Assembly: GCF_010915705.1 (NCBI RefSeq)
Contig: NZ_JAAIKE010000003.1
Coordinates: 1-64,000 of the forward strand
Source: Pseudotabrizicola algicola
GTDB lineage: Bacteria; Pseudomonadota; Alphaproteobacteria; Rhodobacterales; Rhodobacteraceae
DNA length: 64,000 nucleotides
Reading direction: 5' to 3'
Under the pieces are notes generated by a model. The model worked only from the letters and a program-made list of their open reading frames with translations, made no database searches and had not been told where the DNA came from. Position numbers and translations under genes: made by a program. Of the stretch, positions 25,378 to 33,289 are shown one piece after another (positions within the stretch are counted from its first letter, which is position 1; each line of letters begins with the position of its first letter).

Positions 25378-26304
25378 CTAACCTTGGGCTGCCCAGACAT
25401 AGGCCGCATAGGCCACCAGCAAGATCGCGCCCGTCACCCGGCCGATCTGTGGGCGCATCAACAGCAATGCCGTCAAAGCCATTGAAGCTGTGATCATCAC
25501 CGGCAGATCAAAGCCAAGGAAGCGATCGGCAACCGGGATTGGCGCGATCAGGGCGGTCACACCAAGGATACCCAGCACGTTGAAAATGTTGGAACCGACG
25601 ATATTGCCAATGGCTATTTCGGACTGTTTCCGGAACGCGGCGATCAGCGAAGTGGCAAGCTCGGGCAACGACGTGCCAATCGCGACGATGGTCAATCCGA
25701 TGAAGGCTTCGGAAACGCCGTAGCCGCGCGCGATGTTGACCGCACCATCGACCAGAAACCGCGCGCCGAAGATCAGACCAACCAGACCGACGGCCACCCA
25801 AGCCACCGCATGCCAGAGCGGCAGCATCGGCGAGGCGTTCTCTTCGGCCGTGTCGGTTCCTGGCTTCAGATAGGCCCAGACCAGATAGCCGATCAGACCC
25901 GCCACCAGAACGAGGCCGGACAAGCGCCCCATCACGCCCATCCAGAAGATCGGGATCAGTATCAGCGTTGCCGCCATCATCACCGCCGTGTCACGGCGCA
26001 ATGTGTCACCCAGAACAAGGATCGGCCAGACAAGGGCTGACAGACCGACGATCAGCAGGATGTTGCCAATGTTCGACCCGACGATGTTGCCGATAGCTAT
26101 GTCGGGCACGCCATTCAGCGCCGCATCGACCGAAACGAGCAGTTCCGGCGTCGAGGTGCCAAAGCCTACGACTGTCAACCCGATCAGCAGGGGCGGAATG
26201 GCAAGTCTGCGCGCGATGCCCACAGACCCTCGAACCAGGAACTCGCCCCCGAAGAACAGCCCGACCAGTCCGATTAACAGGAAAATCCAGTCCAATTCGA
26301 CCAC
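25378..26304 (-). CDS. Calcium/sodium antiporter, CaCA family (YrbG type)
   Basis: This inner-membrane exchanger moves Ca2+ (or K+) against Na+ or H+. The 308-residue protein has ten predicted helices in two inverted halves, each with the alpha-repeat motif: TVVGFGTSTPELLVS and GNIVGSNIGNILLIVG in the first, TIVAIGTSLPELATS and GNIVGSNIFNVLGILG in the second. The Glu in each STPEL/SLPEL and the Asn in GSN are the ion ligands of the family. The start is a GTG at 26304. The small membrane protein gene upstream ends 27 bases before it, so the two may be cotranscribed. Confidence 0.9.
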   Translation of the reverse strand: MVELDWIFLLIGLVGLFFGGEFLVRGSVGIARRLAIPPLLIGLTVVGFGTSTPELLVSVDAALNGVPDIAIGNIVGSNIGNILLIVGLSALVWPILVLGDTLRRDTAVMMAATLILIPIFWMGVMGRLSGLVLVAGLIGYLVWAYLKPGTDTAEENASPMLPLWHAVAWVAVGLVGLIFGARFLVDGAVNIARGYGVSEAFIGLTIVAIGTSLPELATSLIAAFRKQSEIAIGNIVGSNIFNVLGILGVTALIAPIPVADRFLGFDLPVMITASMALTALLLMRPQIGRVTGAILLVAYAAYVWAAQG

Positions 26305-26331
26305 CTTGATGATTGTTCAGGCTTGACCGTG

Positions 26332-26634
26332 TCAACGGCCCTTGTGTTGCCAGACCGCCCATTTGCGGCGCAGGCGAATGATGATGTTGGAGACGAACGG
26401 CCGCAGCACAGGCAGGTCTATCGCCAGAATGACCAGTCCGAGCGGAATCATCCAAAGCCCGAAGACGGGCAGGATGGCCAGAAAGCCTCCGCCGATCAGG
26501 AGCAGCCCCAAGGGCAGGCGCACGAGGACCCAAGGCCTTCCCTGAAGGATTGCCGCAAAGCGGCCAAGCTGTGGAAAGCGGCGCGTCAGGGCGGCAAGCT
26601 GACGGTCAAATCTGCGCGTGTGACGCCCGCTCAT
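26332..26634 (-). CDS. Small two-helix membrane protein, conserved hypothetical
   Basis: The 100-residue protein has a basic N-terminus, two hydrophobic stretches (about 41-58 and 60-78; LGLLLIGGGFLAILPVFG and WMIPLGLVILAIDLPVL) and a basic tail. I know similar short proteins in Rhodobacteraceae but no function for them. It lies 27 bases upstream of the Ca/Na exchanger and probably shares its transcript. Confidence 0.6.
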   Translation of the reverse strand: MSGRHTRRFDRQLAALTRRFPQLGRFAAILQGRPWVLVRLPLGLLLIGGGFLAILPVFGLWMIPLGLVILAIDLPVLRPFVSNIIIRLRRKWAVWQHKGR

Positions 26635-26987
26635 GATACGTGGGCGTTGGCGGCAAGAATGAAATCCTGCGCGCTCCGGTCATGTGTTTTCGATGGGGTA
26701 TGCGATAATGCCAGCGGCATGACGATATGTCCGGGAAAAAGCGACTGCACCTGTCGCCGACCGTAGAACGGCCGATTTCAATTACACTCGATGCAGACCG
26801 ACATCACAGCACACTGCTGTCAGAGGGGCCCGGACCGCCAATGGAAGATGGAGATGCGGTTCAGCCGATCAAGCTGGCCAGCAAAAAAAATCGCTCAGCG
26901 CGGGCTTCAAGGTCTTCAACCGGCTGACCGCAGATGGCAGATCGGGGCGCGGCAAAAACCGCGTCCCGACATCCTGACGGTAAAAAA
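26635..26987. other. Intergenic stretch with one hairpin
   Basis: No gene is recognised. The only structure I see is the hairpin at 26944-26967 behind the RTX gene. The promoter of the small membrane protein should lie at the left side. Confidence 0.4.
26944..26967 (-). terminator. Hairpin after the RTX gene
   Basis: A nine-pair stem (GGGACGCGG with CCGCGCCCC on the minus strand, one G-T pair) starts 20 bases beyond the RTX stop. No T-run follows, so termination is uncertain. Confidence 0.4.
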
Positions 26988-27992
26988 TCAGAAGAACTCG
27001 AAGCTCGGGACGTAGTCGAACTTGATGTGGTTGCCGAGATCGAAGGGCTCGGTCACACCGTCAAGGCGCATCGTCTGGGTCCCGAATCCGATGGTTGCGC
27101 CCGTGGCGTCAAACGTTACGGCGATATCGGCCAGATCGAGACCCAAGGAAGCGGAGAAGGCGATCTCGTCTCCCTGACCTGCAGAAAAGTCCGTCACACG
27201 GTCAAGGTTGCCAAAGACAAACGTGTCGCCGCCCAGACCACCGGTCAGGATGTCGCGGCCAGTCCCGCCGTCAAGCAGGTCATTGCCCTGGCCGCCGTTC
27301 AGGCGATCGGTCCCGCCGCCGCCAACCAGACGATCATTGCCTGCCCCTCCGTTCAGCCGATCGTTCCCTGATCCGCCGTCGATACGGTCATTTCCGTCAC
27401 CGCCATTCACGGTGTCGTTTCCTCCCTTCGAACGGATCGTGTCGTTGCCGGCAAAGCCGCTCATCGTGTTTGCATCAGCGGTGCCCGTGAGAGTGTCATC
27501 GGCGGCCGTTCCGTTCAGCTGCGGCTGCGGAAACGGGGACGGCGACGTGACGCCGCCGTTCGGCACCCAGTTGCCGATACCCGAAAAGACGGGCGACGTG
27601 CCACCGATCAGCGGGACGTCCGAGATGAGGATCTTCTCGAGCTTGAGACCCGCATAGGCACCGCCCATGCCTGCCGCGGGGCTTTCGGAAATATACATGA
27701 AATCCCCGCCATTCTTGGACTGATCGGGATCGACATCGAGGGCGTTTGCCGCCGAAACTCCGAATGTCGTGACCTGGCCTGTGGCTGTGGTCACACTCAG
27801 CCCGATGATCGAACCCGCGCCGCCGATAAAGGCGCCGGTAACAGGGTCTATGGCCCCCGGGGCTGCGGTAAGGGTAACGATGTCGGTGGCCGAAAACCAG
27901 ACACGGCCAATCTCGACCGTGACGTTGGTGCCGTTTTCCTGGAACTGAAGCGCTTCACCGATCTGGTTGCCGCGCAGGGTGATGGTGGTCAT
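26988..27992 (-). CDS. Secreted RTX-type calcium-binding protein
   Basis: The protein of about 334 residues has an N-terminal beta-rich domain of unknown function (about 1-155, starting MTTITLRGNQIGEALQFQE). About ten glycine-rich nonapeptides (GGxGxDxux) follow, for example GGDGNDRIDGGSGNDRLNGG and GGTGRDILTGGLGGDTFVFG. A C-terminal closing domain ends in VPSFEFF. RTX repeats bind calcium and fold after type I secretion, and the lack of an N-terminal signal peptide agrees with that. The start at 27992 (AGGAT upstream) lies 53 bases after the predicted ECF -10 box, whereas the upper ATG at 28022 would leave almost no leader. Its secretion system is not in the window. Confidence 0.82.
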   Translation of the reverse strand: MTTITLRGNQIGEALQFQENGTNVTVEIGRVWFSATDIVTLTAAPGAIDPVTGAFIGGAGSIIGLSVTTATGQVTTFGVSAANALDVDPDQSKNGGDFMYISESPAAGMGGAYAGLKLEKILISDVPLIGGTSPVFSGIGNWVPNGGVTSPSPFPQPQLNGTAADDTLTGTADANTMSGFAGNDTIRSKGGNDTVNGGDGNDRIDGGSGNDRLNGGAGNDRLVGGGGTDRLNGGQGNDLLDGGTGRDILTGGLGGDTFVFGNLDRVTDFSAGQGDEIAFSASLGLDLADIAVTFDATGATIGFGTQTMRLDGVTEPFDLGNHIKFDYVPSFEFF

Positions 27993-28045
27993 TTGTTCAA
28001 TCCTGCAGTTGGTGCGGTTCAAAGGGATTTTCTTCCCGCTTTTAC

Positions 28046-28072
28046 AACGCTCACCCCCCCAACCTTATTCCG
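28046..28072 (-). promoter_or_regulatory. Predicted ECF-sigma promoter of the RTX gene
   Basis: On the minus strand CGGAATAA (from 28072) is followed by a 17-base spacer after GGAAT and then CGTTGT (CGTT at 28049-28046). Same motif as at 29679, 29777 and 32430. Confidence 0.7.
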
Positions 28073-28204
28073 CAAAAACGTCGAAGGACTGCCAGGACAT
28101 TCTCTTTAGTCATATGCTTGCAGCATGAAGCGCCCTGCCAGCGCAGGGCATCCCGAAAGCCGGTCGCTATCGGAGGTTTTGGCCGCGAAAAGACACGGTG
28201 CGGT
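28073..28204. other. Gap between RTX promoter and protease gene
   Basis: A short stem GCCCTG/CAGGGC (28131-28148) lies about 57 bases after the protease stop and may help end its transcript. Nothing else is seen. Confidence 0.3.
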
Positions 28205-29623
28205 CTATTTCGCCGGAGCGTCACAAAGACCGGCCAGCGAAAGCACGCCCGCGCCGAACACCTCGTCACTGCCTTCGGCGCCGACATCGCGCGTCAGGCC
28301 GCGCAGGGCCTCTATTGCCTCGGCAGGTGTCAACGCCGGATCGCGCGACATCAGGATCGCGGCGGCGGCCGTAGCAAAGGGCGCGGCAAAGGATGTGCCG
28401 GTGCGCGGCTTGACGCCCCTAACCGAGGCTGCCGACCAGACCTCGACGCCGGGCGCGGCAACATCGATGTGCGCGCCACGCTGCGCGCGGCGATAGATGC
28501 GGTCGGCTCCGTCCACCGCCGTGACGGCCAGCACTGTCTCGGCAGCGGCAGGCCAGGCGGGGGGCGCGGTTGGCCCCGCATTGCCCGCCGCCGCCACCAC
28601 CAGCATGCCGCCGTCGGCGACGGCTTTCAGCATATCGGTCAGAACGGTGTTCTCGGGGCCGGCAAGCGACAGGTTCGCCAACCGCACTCCGCGCTGCGAC
28701 AGAAGATCCAGTGCCTGCACCAGATGCGCCACATCCGTCCTCTCATCGCCACCCTCGCGCGAAAAGATGTCGACGGCGATGATGTTTGCTTCGGGCAAAA
28801 GTCCCGGCGCCCGCTGCTCTGACCCTGCCAGCAATGCGACAACAGCCGTGCCATGCGTTTCACCGGACGGGGCCAGGTCGGCTGCCGCAACCCGCACAAG
28901 CTCTACCTGCGCGGCGGACAGGCCGGCGTGATCGACGTTCACGCTGGTGTCGATCAGGCCGATGTCCAGTGCCGCCCGACAGTCCGGCGAGCGGGCACCG
29001 GGCCAGCCAATCTGGTCCAATGTGCGGCAATTCAGATGGTTGCAGGGCGCAGGGGTAACCGGCGCGACCGAGGCCGCGGGTGCGGCAGCAGGGGTAACAG
29101 ACTGGCCGGACCGGTAGTAATGGTTGAAATCCGCATTACGCCCACTGGCCCGCGTCCTGACTCGGTCGCGGGCATCTTCCAGAGTATTGCCTGCTGGTAC
29201 GCGCAGACGGTACAACACTGGCCCGTTTCGTGTGATTGCAAGGTTTTCGATCACCACGAAACCCTCGGCCTGCAACGCGGCCAGATCAACTTCGGTCAGA
29301 CCGGAAACTACGATTTCACCTTCGGCGCGGACGGGCAGGTTTGCGGGCGCAGCGGCAACCGGTGCGCGCCGGCTGCCCGGTGCGGGGGCAGACCGGGATG
29401 TGCGGCCGGGTGAAGCGCTTGGTTCCCGATCGGGCCTTTGATCTGCGCCATCGTTATCGTCATCCCGATCATCGTCGTCATCCCCATCGTCGTCATCATC
29501 ATCGTCGTCGTCCTGGGCATAGGCCGGGTCTGCAAACAGGCTGCCGGGCAATACCCGGCTGTGCTCAAGCGCTGCAAGAAGGGCCAGAGCGAACAGGAGG
29601 GCAGGAAGATGGGTGCGGGTCAT
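28205..29623 (-). CDS. Secreted subtilisin-like serine protease (S8) with poly-Asp tract
   Basis: A 472-residue exported protease. A signal peptide (about 1-36, ending PAYA) is followed by an acidic tract rich in Asp (about 38-60), a Pro/Ala-rich linker, and an inhibitor-like or propeptide part (about 100-170, GEIVVSGLTEVDLAALQAEG). The catalytic domain has Asp225 in IGLIDTSVN, His257 in ETHGTAV, Asn348 in AAAGNAG for the oxyanion hole and Ser411 in GTSFAAP, so all active residues are present. There is no transmembrane tail. The gene is divergent from the ECF sigma operon, with a promoter motif shared with it, so it is likely under that sigma factor. A role in processing envelope or secreted proteins is inferred. 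Confidence 0.85.
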   Translation of the reverse strand: MTRTHLPALLFALALLAALEHSRVLPGSLFADPAYAQDDDDDDDDDGDDDDDRDDDNDGADQRPDREPSASPGRTSRSAPAPGSRRAPVAAAPANLPVRAEGEIVVSGLTEVDLAALQAEGFVVIENLAITRNGPVLYRLRVPAGNTLEDARDRVRTRASGRNADFNHYYRSGQSVTPAAAPAASVAPVTPAPCNHLNCRTLDQIGWPGARSPDCRAALDIGLIDTSVNVDHAGLSAAQVELVRVAAADLAPSGETHGTAVVALLAGSEQRAPGLLPEANIIAVDIFSREGGDERTDVAHLVQALDLLSQRGVRLANLSLAGPENTVLTDMLKAVADGGMLVVAAAGNAGPTAPPAWPAAAETVLAVTAVDGADRIYRRAQRGAHIDVAAPGVEVWSAASVRGVKPRTGTSFAAPFATAAAAILMSRDPALTPAEAIEALRGLTRDVGAEGSDEVFGAGVLSLAGLCDAPAK

Positions 29624-29678
29624 GGTGGTCTTTCGTCGCTTGTGGGGCAGATAACGCGTCGTCCGTTACCTGCAAGTG

Positions 29679-29705
29679 AACGTTCCGACCCACCGACCTA
29701 TTCCG
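29679..29705 (-). promoter_or_regulatory. Predicted ECF-sigma promoter of the protease gene
   Basis: On the minus strand CGGAATAG (from 29705) is followed by a 17-base spacer after GGAAT and CGTTCA (CGTT at 29682-29679). The ATG of the protease is about 55 bases further on. Confidence 0.65.
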
Positions 29706-29776
29706 CGGGTTGTTCATAGCATCGAAAAAAAACACGCGGACGGGACAAGAAAAACCTGCTCGTCTTCGCTCTGTGA

Positions 29777-29804
29777 CGGAATAAATGCCCGGCAAGGTCG
29801 TTGT
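29777..29804 (+). promoter_or_regulatory. Predicted autoregulated ECF-sigma promoter
   Basis: CGGAATAA (from 29777) is followed by a 16-base spacer after GGAAT (29778-29782) and then CGTTGT (29799-29804). The GTG of the sigma gene begins 27 bases later. Autoregulation of this sort is usual for ECF sigma factors with a cognate anti-sigma factor. Confidence 0.7.
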
Positions 29805-29831
29805 TGCAGCAGAAAGCCAATGGAGGCCTGC

Positions 29832-30338
29832 GTGTCAAATCAGTTCCAGCGCGATCTTGTGGCACTTGTGCCGAAGCTACGCCGCTTCGCGTTCAGCCTG
29901 ACGTGCAATGCGGCTGACGGGGATGATCTTGTGCAGTCGGCCTGCGAAAAGGCTCTGCGTAACCGGGACCAGTTCCAGGCCGGGTCGCGGCTGGACAGCT
30001 GGATGTACCGCATCGTGCAGACGGCCTGGCTAGATGACATGCGCAAGCGCAAGGTGCGCGGCCCGTCCGTGGATCCGGACGACATCGAGCTTGGTGATGA
30101 GGGCAGGGGGGCGAGTCTCCCCGAAGATCGCATGATGCTTGCCAGTGTCACCACGGCAATGGCGAGCCTGCCCGATCCGCAGCGCGTGGTGCTGTCGCTG
30201 GTTGCAATCGAAGGCTTGAGCTACAAGGAGGCGGCCGATGTTCTGGAAGTGCCGGTCGGCACCGTGATGAGCCGCCTTTCCCGCGCCCGTGAGGCGCTGC
30301 TGCCTCATTTGGGTATAAGTCGTGGAGGACGGCAATGA
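29832..30338 (+). CDS. ECF (group 4) RNA polymerase sigma factor
   Basis: This 168-residue sigma factor directs RNA polymerase to a special promoter class. Sigma region 2 spans about residues 8-75 (LVPKLRRFAFSLTCNAADGD, then DLVQSACEKALRNRDQF and SWMYRIVQTAWLDDMRKRK). Region 4 spans about 105-160 (SLPDPQRVVLSLVAIEGLSY, VPVGTVMSRLSRAREALLPH). The GTG at 29832 is chosen because TGGAGG lies at the right distance; an ATG at 29820 would overlap that site. The stop overlaps the anti-sigma start (ATGA), so the pair is made together. Its promoter motif is repeated before three neighbouring genes for exported proteins, which I infer to be its regulon. Confidence 0.9.
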   Translation: MSNQFQRDLVALVPKLRRFAFSLTCNAADGDDLVQSACEKALRNRDQFQAGSRLDSWMYRIVQTAWLDDMRKRKVRGPSVDPDDIELGDEGRGASLPEDRMMLASVTTAMASLPDPQRVVLSLVAIEGLSYKEAADVLEVPVGTVMSRLSRAREALLPHLGISRGGRQ

Positions 30339-31075
30339 GGACCGTGATGGACAAGGATCATCTAGCCGCTTTTGCAGATGGTGAATTGTCGCCCGAAGAG
30401 GCGGCCAAGGTCGTCATGCATCTGGCTGACAACCCCCAGGACCAGGCCTATGTCGACGAGCTTTATGCAGCGAACGAGGCCTTGGCGCGGGCCTTTTCTG
30501 CCCCGCTGCAGGAACCCGTGCCGGAGGCCATCCGTGAAGCAATCATGGGGAAAGCAGCTACGAATGTGGTTTTCTTTCGCCCGAAGCCGAAGCTTGCACT
30601 TGCGCTGGGTGGGCTTGCGGCATCGGTTGCCGTCGCTGCTGTGCTGCTGACGGGTCTTTCGGGTGGTCCGCAGTCCACCGGCATCGCGCTTGGCCCGCTG
30701 GCCGCCATAGATCCGGTTGCAGGGGTTCTGAATACCGGCGTCTCGGGGGCGCTGGTCCAGTTGCCCGACGGGCGCACAAGCATGGTCTTGGCCACTTTCG
30801 GGATGCCCGACGGGCGCTATTGCCGCGAGTTCGAAGTGGTCGATATCGCCGGAGGGCGCGTCGATTATGCAGTGGGATGCCGCGCCGGTGAGACCTGGAC
30901 GATCGAGGCCACGATTGCCGAAGCAGCAGTCGAAGATCTCGGGCAAGGTTTTGTCACGGCAAGCGGGGATGAGGCCAATCTTCTTACGCAGTTTCTGGAA
31001 CGTGGCGGTGCGCCCGTCATGCTTGACGCTGCCGCCGAGGCCGATGTGATCAGCAAGGGCTGGTCAGACCGCTAG
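30335..31075 (+). CDS. Membrane anti-sigma factor for the ECF sigma factor
   Basis: The 246-residue protein has a cytoplasmic anti-sigma domain (about 1-85, DKDHLAAFADGELSPEEAAK, then ALARAF), one membrane helix (about 87-107, LALALGGLAASVAVAAVLLT) and a periplasmic domain (about 110-246, containing GMPDGRYCREFEVVD and a second Cys in VGCRAGE). The two periplasmic Cys could form a disulfide. The first domain lacks the zinc-binding His-x3-Cys-x2-Cys pattern, so it is not a ZAS-type anti-sigma. The translational overlap with the sigma gene and its topology give the assignment. The periplasmic signal is unknown. Confidence 0.82.
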   Translation: MRTVMDKDHLAAFADGELSPEEAAKVVMHLADNPQDQAYVDELYAANEALARAFSAPLQEPVPEAIREAIMGKAATNVVFFRPKPKLALALGGLAASVAVAAVLLTGLSGGPQSTGIALGPLAAIDPVAGVLNTGVSGALVQLPDGRTSMVLATFGMPDGRYCREFEVVDIAGGRVDYAVGCRAGETWTIEATIAEAAVEDLGQGFVTASGDEANLLTQFLERGGAPVMLDAAAEADVISKGWSDR

Positions 31076-31126
31076 ATCGTTTAGCCCACCAGAATGTCTG
31101 TCTGCACGAAATCGAGGAGCCTTCCG

Positions 31127-31834
31127 ATGCTGCGCAGAAAACCTGCACCCACAATCCGATTTACCTGCCAGCCGGACGACATTGGCGTCATCGCCCCTCC
31201 GGTCCCGGCCAAGGCCTATGTCCCCGATTGGTTCCGCAAGTTGCCCGCCGTGGACGAAACTGTGCTGTCCGCCACCAACACCGGCCTGACCATCAAGCGG
31301 TGCATGCCGTTTCTGGATGCGATGACCACCGGCTGGATCATTCCGCTGGCAGCAACTGTCCGGCTGGACATTCTGGATAACGGAAGCACGGTCGAGGCGG
31401 GCTGGGATTTTGACCGCACGATGGTAAGCAACCACGGCATGCATCAGGTCCGCGGCAACCCGTGGTCCGGAAAGCCGCCGATGAAGTTTCACAACTATTG
31501 GTCCATCGAGACACCTCCCGGATGGAGTTGCCTGTTCATCAACCCCCTGAACCGACCCAATGGCGTGTTCGAGGTGCTGGCGGGCATCGTCGATACGGAC
31601 ACCTACCGTGCGCCTGTGCATTTCCCGTTTTTCGCCACGGGGTCCGATGGGCTGCACATCATCGAAAAGGGATCGCCGATGGTGCAGGTGATCCCATTCC
31701 GTCGCGACAGCAGCGAGATTGCAGCCGAGATTCGGGCCGAGAGGCCAGAAGAGCGCGCCGAGCGCGAGAAAGTGTTGCGCAACACATCCTCCACCGAAGG
31801 CTGGTACCGCACCGAGGCCCGTGCCAGCCGCTGA
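31127..31834 (+). CDS. Conserved protein of unknown function
   Basis: I do not firmly recognise this family; a match to DUF6065 is possible but from memory only. The protein of about 235 residues has no signal peptide or membrane segment. It is aromatic-rich with fixed-looking stretches: YVPDWFRKLPAVDE, MTTGWIIPLAATVRLD, MKFHNYWSIETPPGWSCLF and FINPLNRPNGVFEVLAGIVD. The end is charged (RAERPEERAEREKVL). The ATG at 31127 has GAGGAG upstream and is better than the one at 31094. It begins 51 bases after the anti-sigma stop on the same strand, so it may belong to the sigma operon. Confidence 0.7.
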   Translation: MLRRKPAPTIRFTCQPDDIGVIAPPVPAKAYVPDWFRKLPAVDETVLSATNTGLTIKRCMPFLDAMTTGWIIPLAATVRLDILDNGSTVEAGWDFDRTMVSNHGMHQVRGNPWSGKPPMKFHNYWSIETPPGWSCLFINPLNRPNGVFEVLAGIVDTDTYRAPVHFPFFATGSDGLHIIEKGSPMVQVIPFRRDSSEIAAEIRAERPEERAEREKVLRNTSSTEGWYRTEARASR

Positions 31835-31853
31835 TCGCGCATTTCCCTCCGGA

Positions 31854-31896
31854 AAAACCCATGACCTTGAGCCGTTTGCCCAAGGTCATGGGTTTT
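31854..31896. terminator. Perfect 16-bp bidirectional terminator hairpin
   Basis: AAAACCCATGACCTTG (31854-31869) pairs with CAAGGTCATGGGTTTT (31881-31896) around an 11-base loop. The stem ends in A/T runs on both sides, so it can act for the unknown gene on the plus strand and for the convergent Ser/Asn gene. Confidence 0.85.
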
Positions 31897-31934
31897 GTCG
31901 TCTTCGGGTGAGGGAGACCGGGGACACCAAGCAT

Positions 31935-31962
31935 AAAGCCGGTCCTTTTCAGGACCGGCTTT
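31935..31962. terminator. Second hairpin between convergent genes
   Basis: AAAGCCGGTCC and GGACCGGCTTT form an 11-bp stem around six bases. It lies 22 bases behind the Ser/Asn gene stop and probably ends that transcript. Confidence 0.75.
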
Positions 31963-31983
31963 CGCTTTGCCTGAGACCGCGTT

Positions 31984-32379
31984 TCAGTCGTCGGAGTTGG
32001 AACTGCTGTTGGAAGAGGAGTTCGACGAGGAATTCGAACTGGAGTTGGAGCTCGAATTCGAGGAACTGTTGGAGCTGCTGTTAGAGCTGCTGTTGGACGA
32101 ACTGTTCGAATTCGAGTTGCTGTTCGAGTTGGAGGAACTGTTCGAGTTGGAGTTCGAGGAACTGTTCGAGTTGCTGTTCGAGTTGGAACTTCCGCGGTGG
32201 TCATGTTTGCCGCGCTTTGCCTTCTTCGACTTGAACTTCACCTCGAACAGATTTTCGGCTTGGGCGGTGGTTCCGGTAAGCCAGCCCATCAGGCCCTTGC
32301 CCTTGGTATCGCCTGCCTCGGCGGCGGGCACGAAGGCGGTGGCGGCCAGAACGGCGGCGGTCAGGATCGTCTTGAACAT
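31984..32379 (-). CDS. Small secreted protein with a long Ser/Asn repeat tail
   Basis: The 131-residue preprotein starts MFKTILTAAVLAATAFVPAA with a clear signal peptide ending in Ala-Glu-Ala. A short middle part (GDTKGKGLMGWLTGTTAQAE, then NLFEVKFKSKKAKRGKHDH) follows. From about residue 64 to the end the chain consists almost only of Ser and Asn: first SN pairs, then repeated SSSN units, closed by two Asp. The Ser codons vary (TCC, TCG, AGC, TCT and others), so the repeat is kept at the protein level rather than being a young DNA slippage. The ATG at 32379 is eight bases from GAGGAG; ATGs further upstream are badly placed. Function is unknown; a flexible or glycosylated surface spacer is possible. 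Confidence 0.7.
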   Translation of the reverse strand: MFKTILTAAVLAATAFVPAAEAGDTKGKGLMGWLTGTTAQAENLFEVKFKSKKAKRGKHDHRGSSNSNSNSNSSSNSNSNSSSNSNSNSNSNSSSNSSSNSSSNSSSNSSSNSSSNSSSNSSSNSSSNSDD

Positions 32380-32429
32380 CTGCATATCTCCTCGTGGTTT
32401 TGAAGAAGCCTCTTTGTCTTCCCCAGAAC

Positions 32430-32455
32430 AACGCACGTGGCAGCCTTCTATTCCG
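32430..32455 (-). promoter_or_regulatory. Predicted ECF-sigma promoter of the Ser/Asn gene
   Basis: On the minus strand CGGAATAG (from 32455) is followed by a 16-base spacer after GGAAT and CGTTGT (CGTT at 32433-32430). The ATG is about 50 bases further on. Confidence 0.7.
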
Positions 32456-32796
32456 TACTGATTTCTGTCAGCAGCATGTCACCCCGAGCGAAGCCGGAAA
32501 CCTCTGCCTCCGGCCGGTCCGAAGTCGGGGGCCGGATCAGGTTGGGCCAAAGTCCACCTCAAACTGGATCAGGCGCAGGGGGCAATGTCAGCACGAGACT
32601 GCACCCGAAGTCGCGAGGATGACGAAAGAGAGTCGCCCATATGAAAGCCTCGGTGCGCGCGTGATCGCTGCACGACAGCCTATCAAGACGTAGTGATCCT
32701 GCGCCTGTGTGCCTTCCCGCCGCGGCGCGCGTACCTGCGGCACAGCAAATCAGTGAACGCGGCATAGACCAACCCTGACACTTTCTCGGCCGCCGT
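32456..32796. other. Intergenic stretch, nothing recognised
   Basis: Between the Ser/Asn promoter and the fadB-like fragment I see no coding match, repeat or hairpin of note. The frames here look like chance openings. Confidence 0.35.
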
Positions 32797-33183
32797 GGCA
32801 CCATGGGGGCGGGCATTGCCACTGCGCTGTTGTTGTTGGGGTCGCAGGTCCATCTGATCGAGCGCACTGCCGACATCGCCGCTGCTGCGCTTGACGCTGA
32901 CACGCTCGCTGTCAGCGTCAAGCGCGGGGCGATTGCGCCGGAGAAGGCCGATACGGCCCTCTCGCGCCTGACCGCCGGCGATGACTACGCAACTTTGGCT
33001 GATTGCCCTTTGGTGATCGAAGCCGTGTTTGAGGATATGACCGTCAAGCAGCAGGTCTTTGCCCGGCTGGACGAGGTGATGCCCCCAGACGCGGTGCCGG
33101 CCAGCAACACCTCGTATCTTGATGTGAACGTGTTGGCCGCGCAGACCCGCGATCCCTCGCGTATTCTGGGCCTGCACTTCTTT
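32797..33183 (+). pseudogene. Fragment of a 3-hydroxyacyl-CoA dehydrogenase (FadB/FadJ type)
   Basis: About 129 residues of the NAD-binding domain are kept: GTMGAGIATALLLLGSQVHL, LADCPLVIEAVFEDM, ASNTSYLDVNVLAAQT and RILGLHFF. The hydratase half before it is missing. The match ends sharply where SPAH should follow; the sequence there changes to unrelated residues and a stop at 33262-33264. The fragment has lost both ends, so it is a relic. Its right border lies about 100 bases from an IS3 transposase tail, which suggests the element took part in the deletion. Confidence 0.75.
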
Positions 33184-33289
33184 GCCTCTGCGATGGGCCT
33201 GTTTGGTCTGACCCTTAACACTGGACGCACGAAAGGCAGAGTCTTCCGGATTCATGCAGGGTGACGCGGGCTGGTGAAGGGGCGTGCTT

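Noticed and set aside
31967-32461. Plus-strand frame rich in Leu, Glu and Phe opposite the Ser/Asn gene
   Set aside because: Its strange composition follows from the complement of Ser/Asn codons. The minus strand has a signal peptide, ribosome site and promoter motif.
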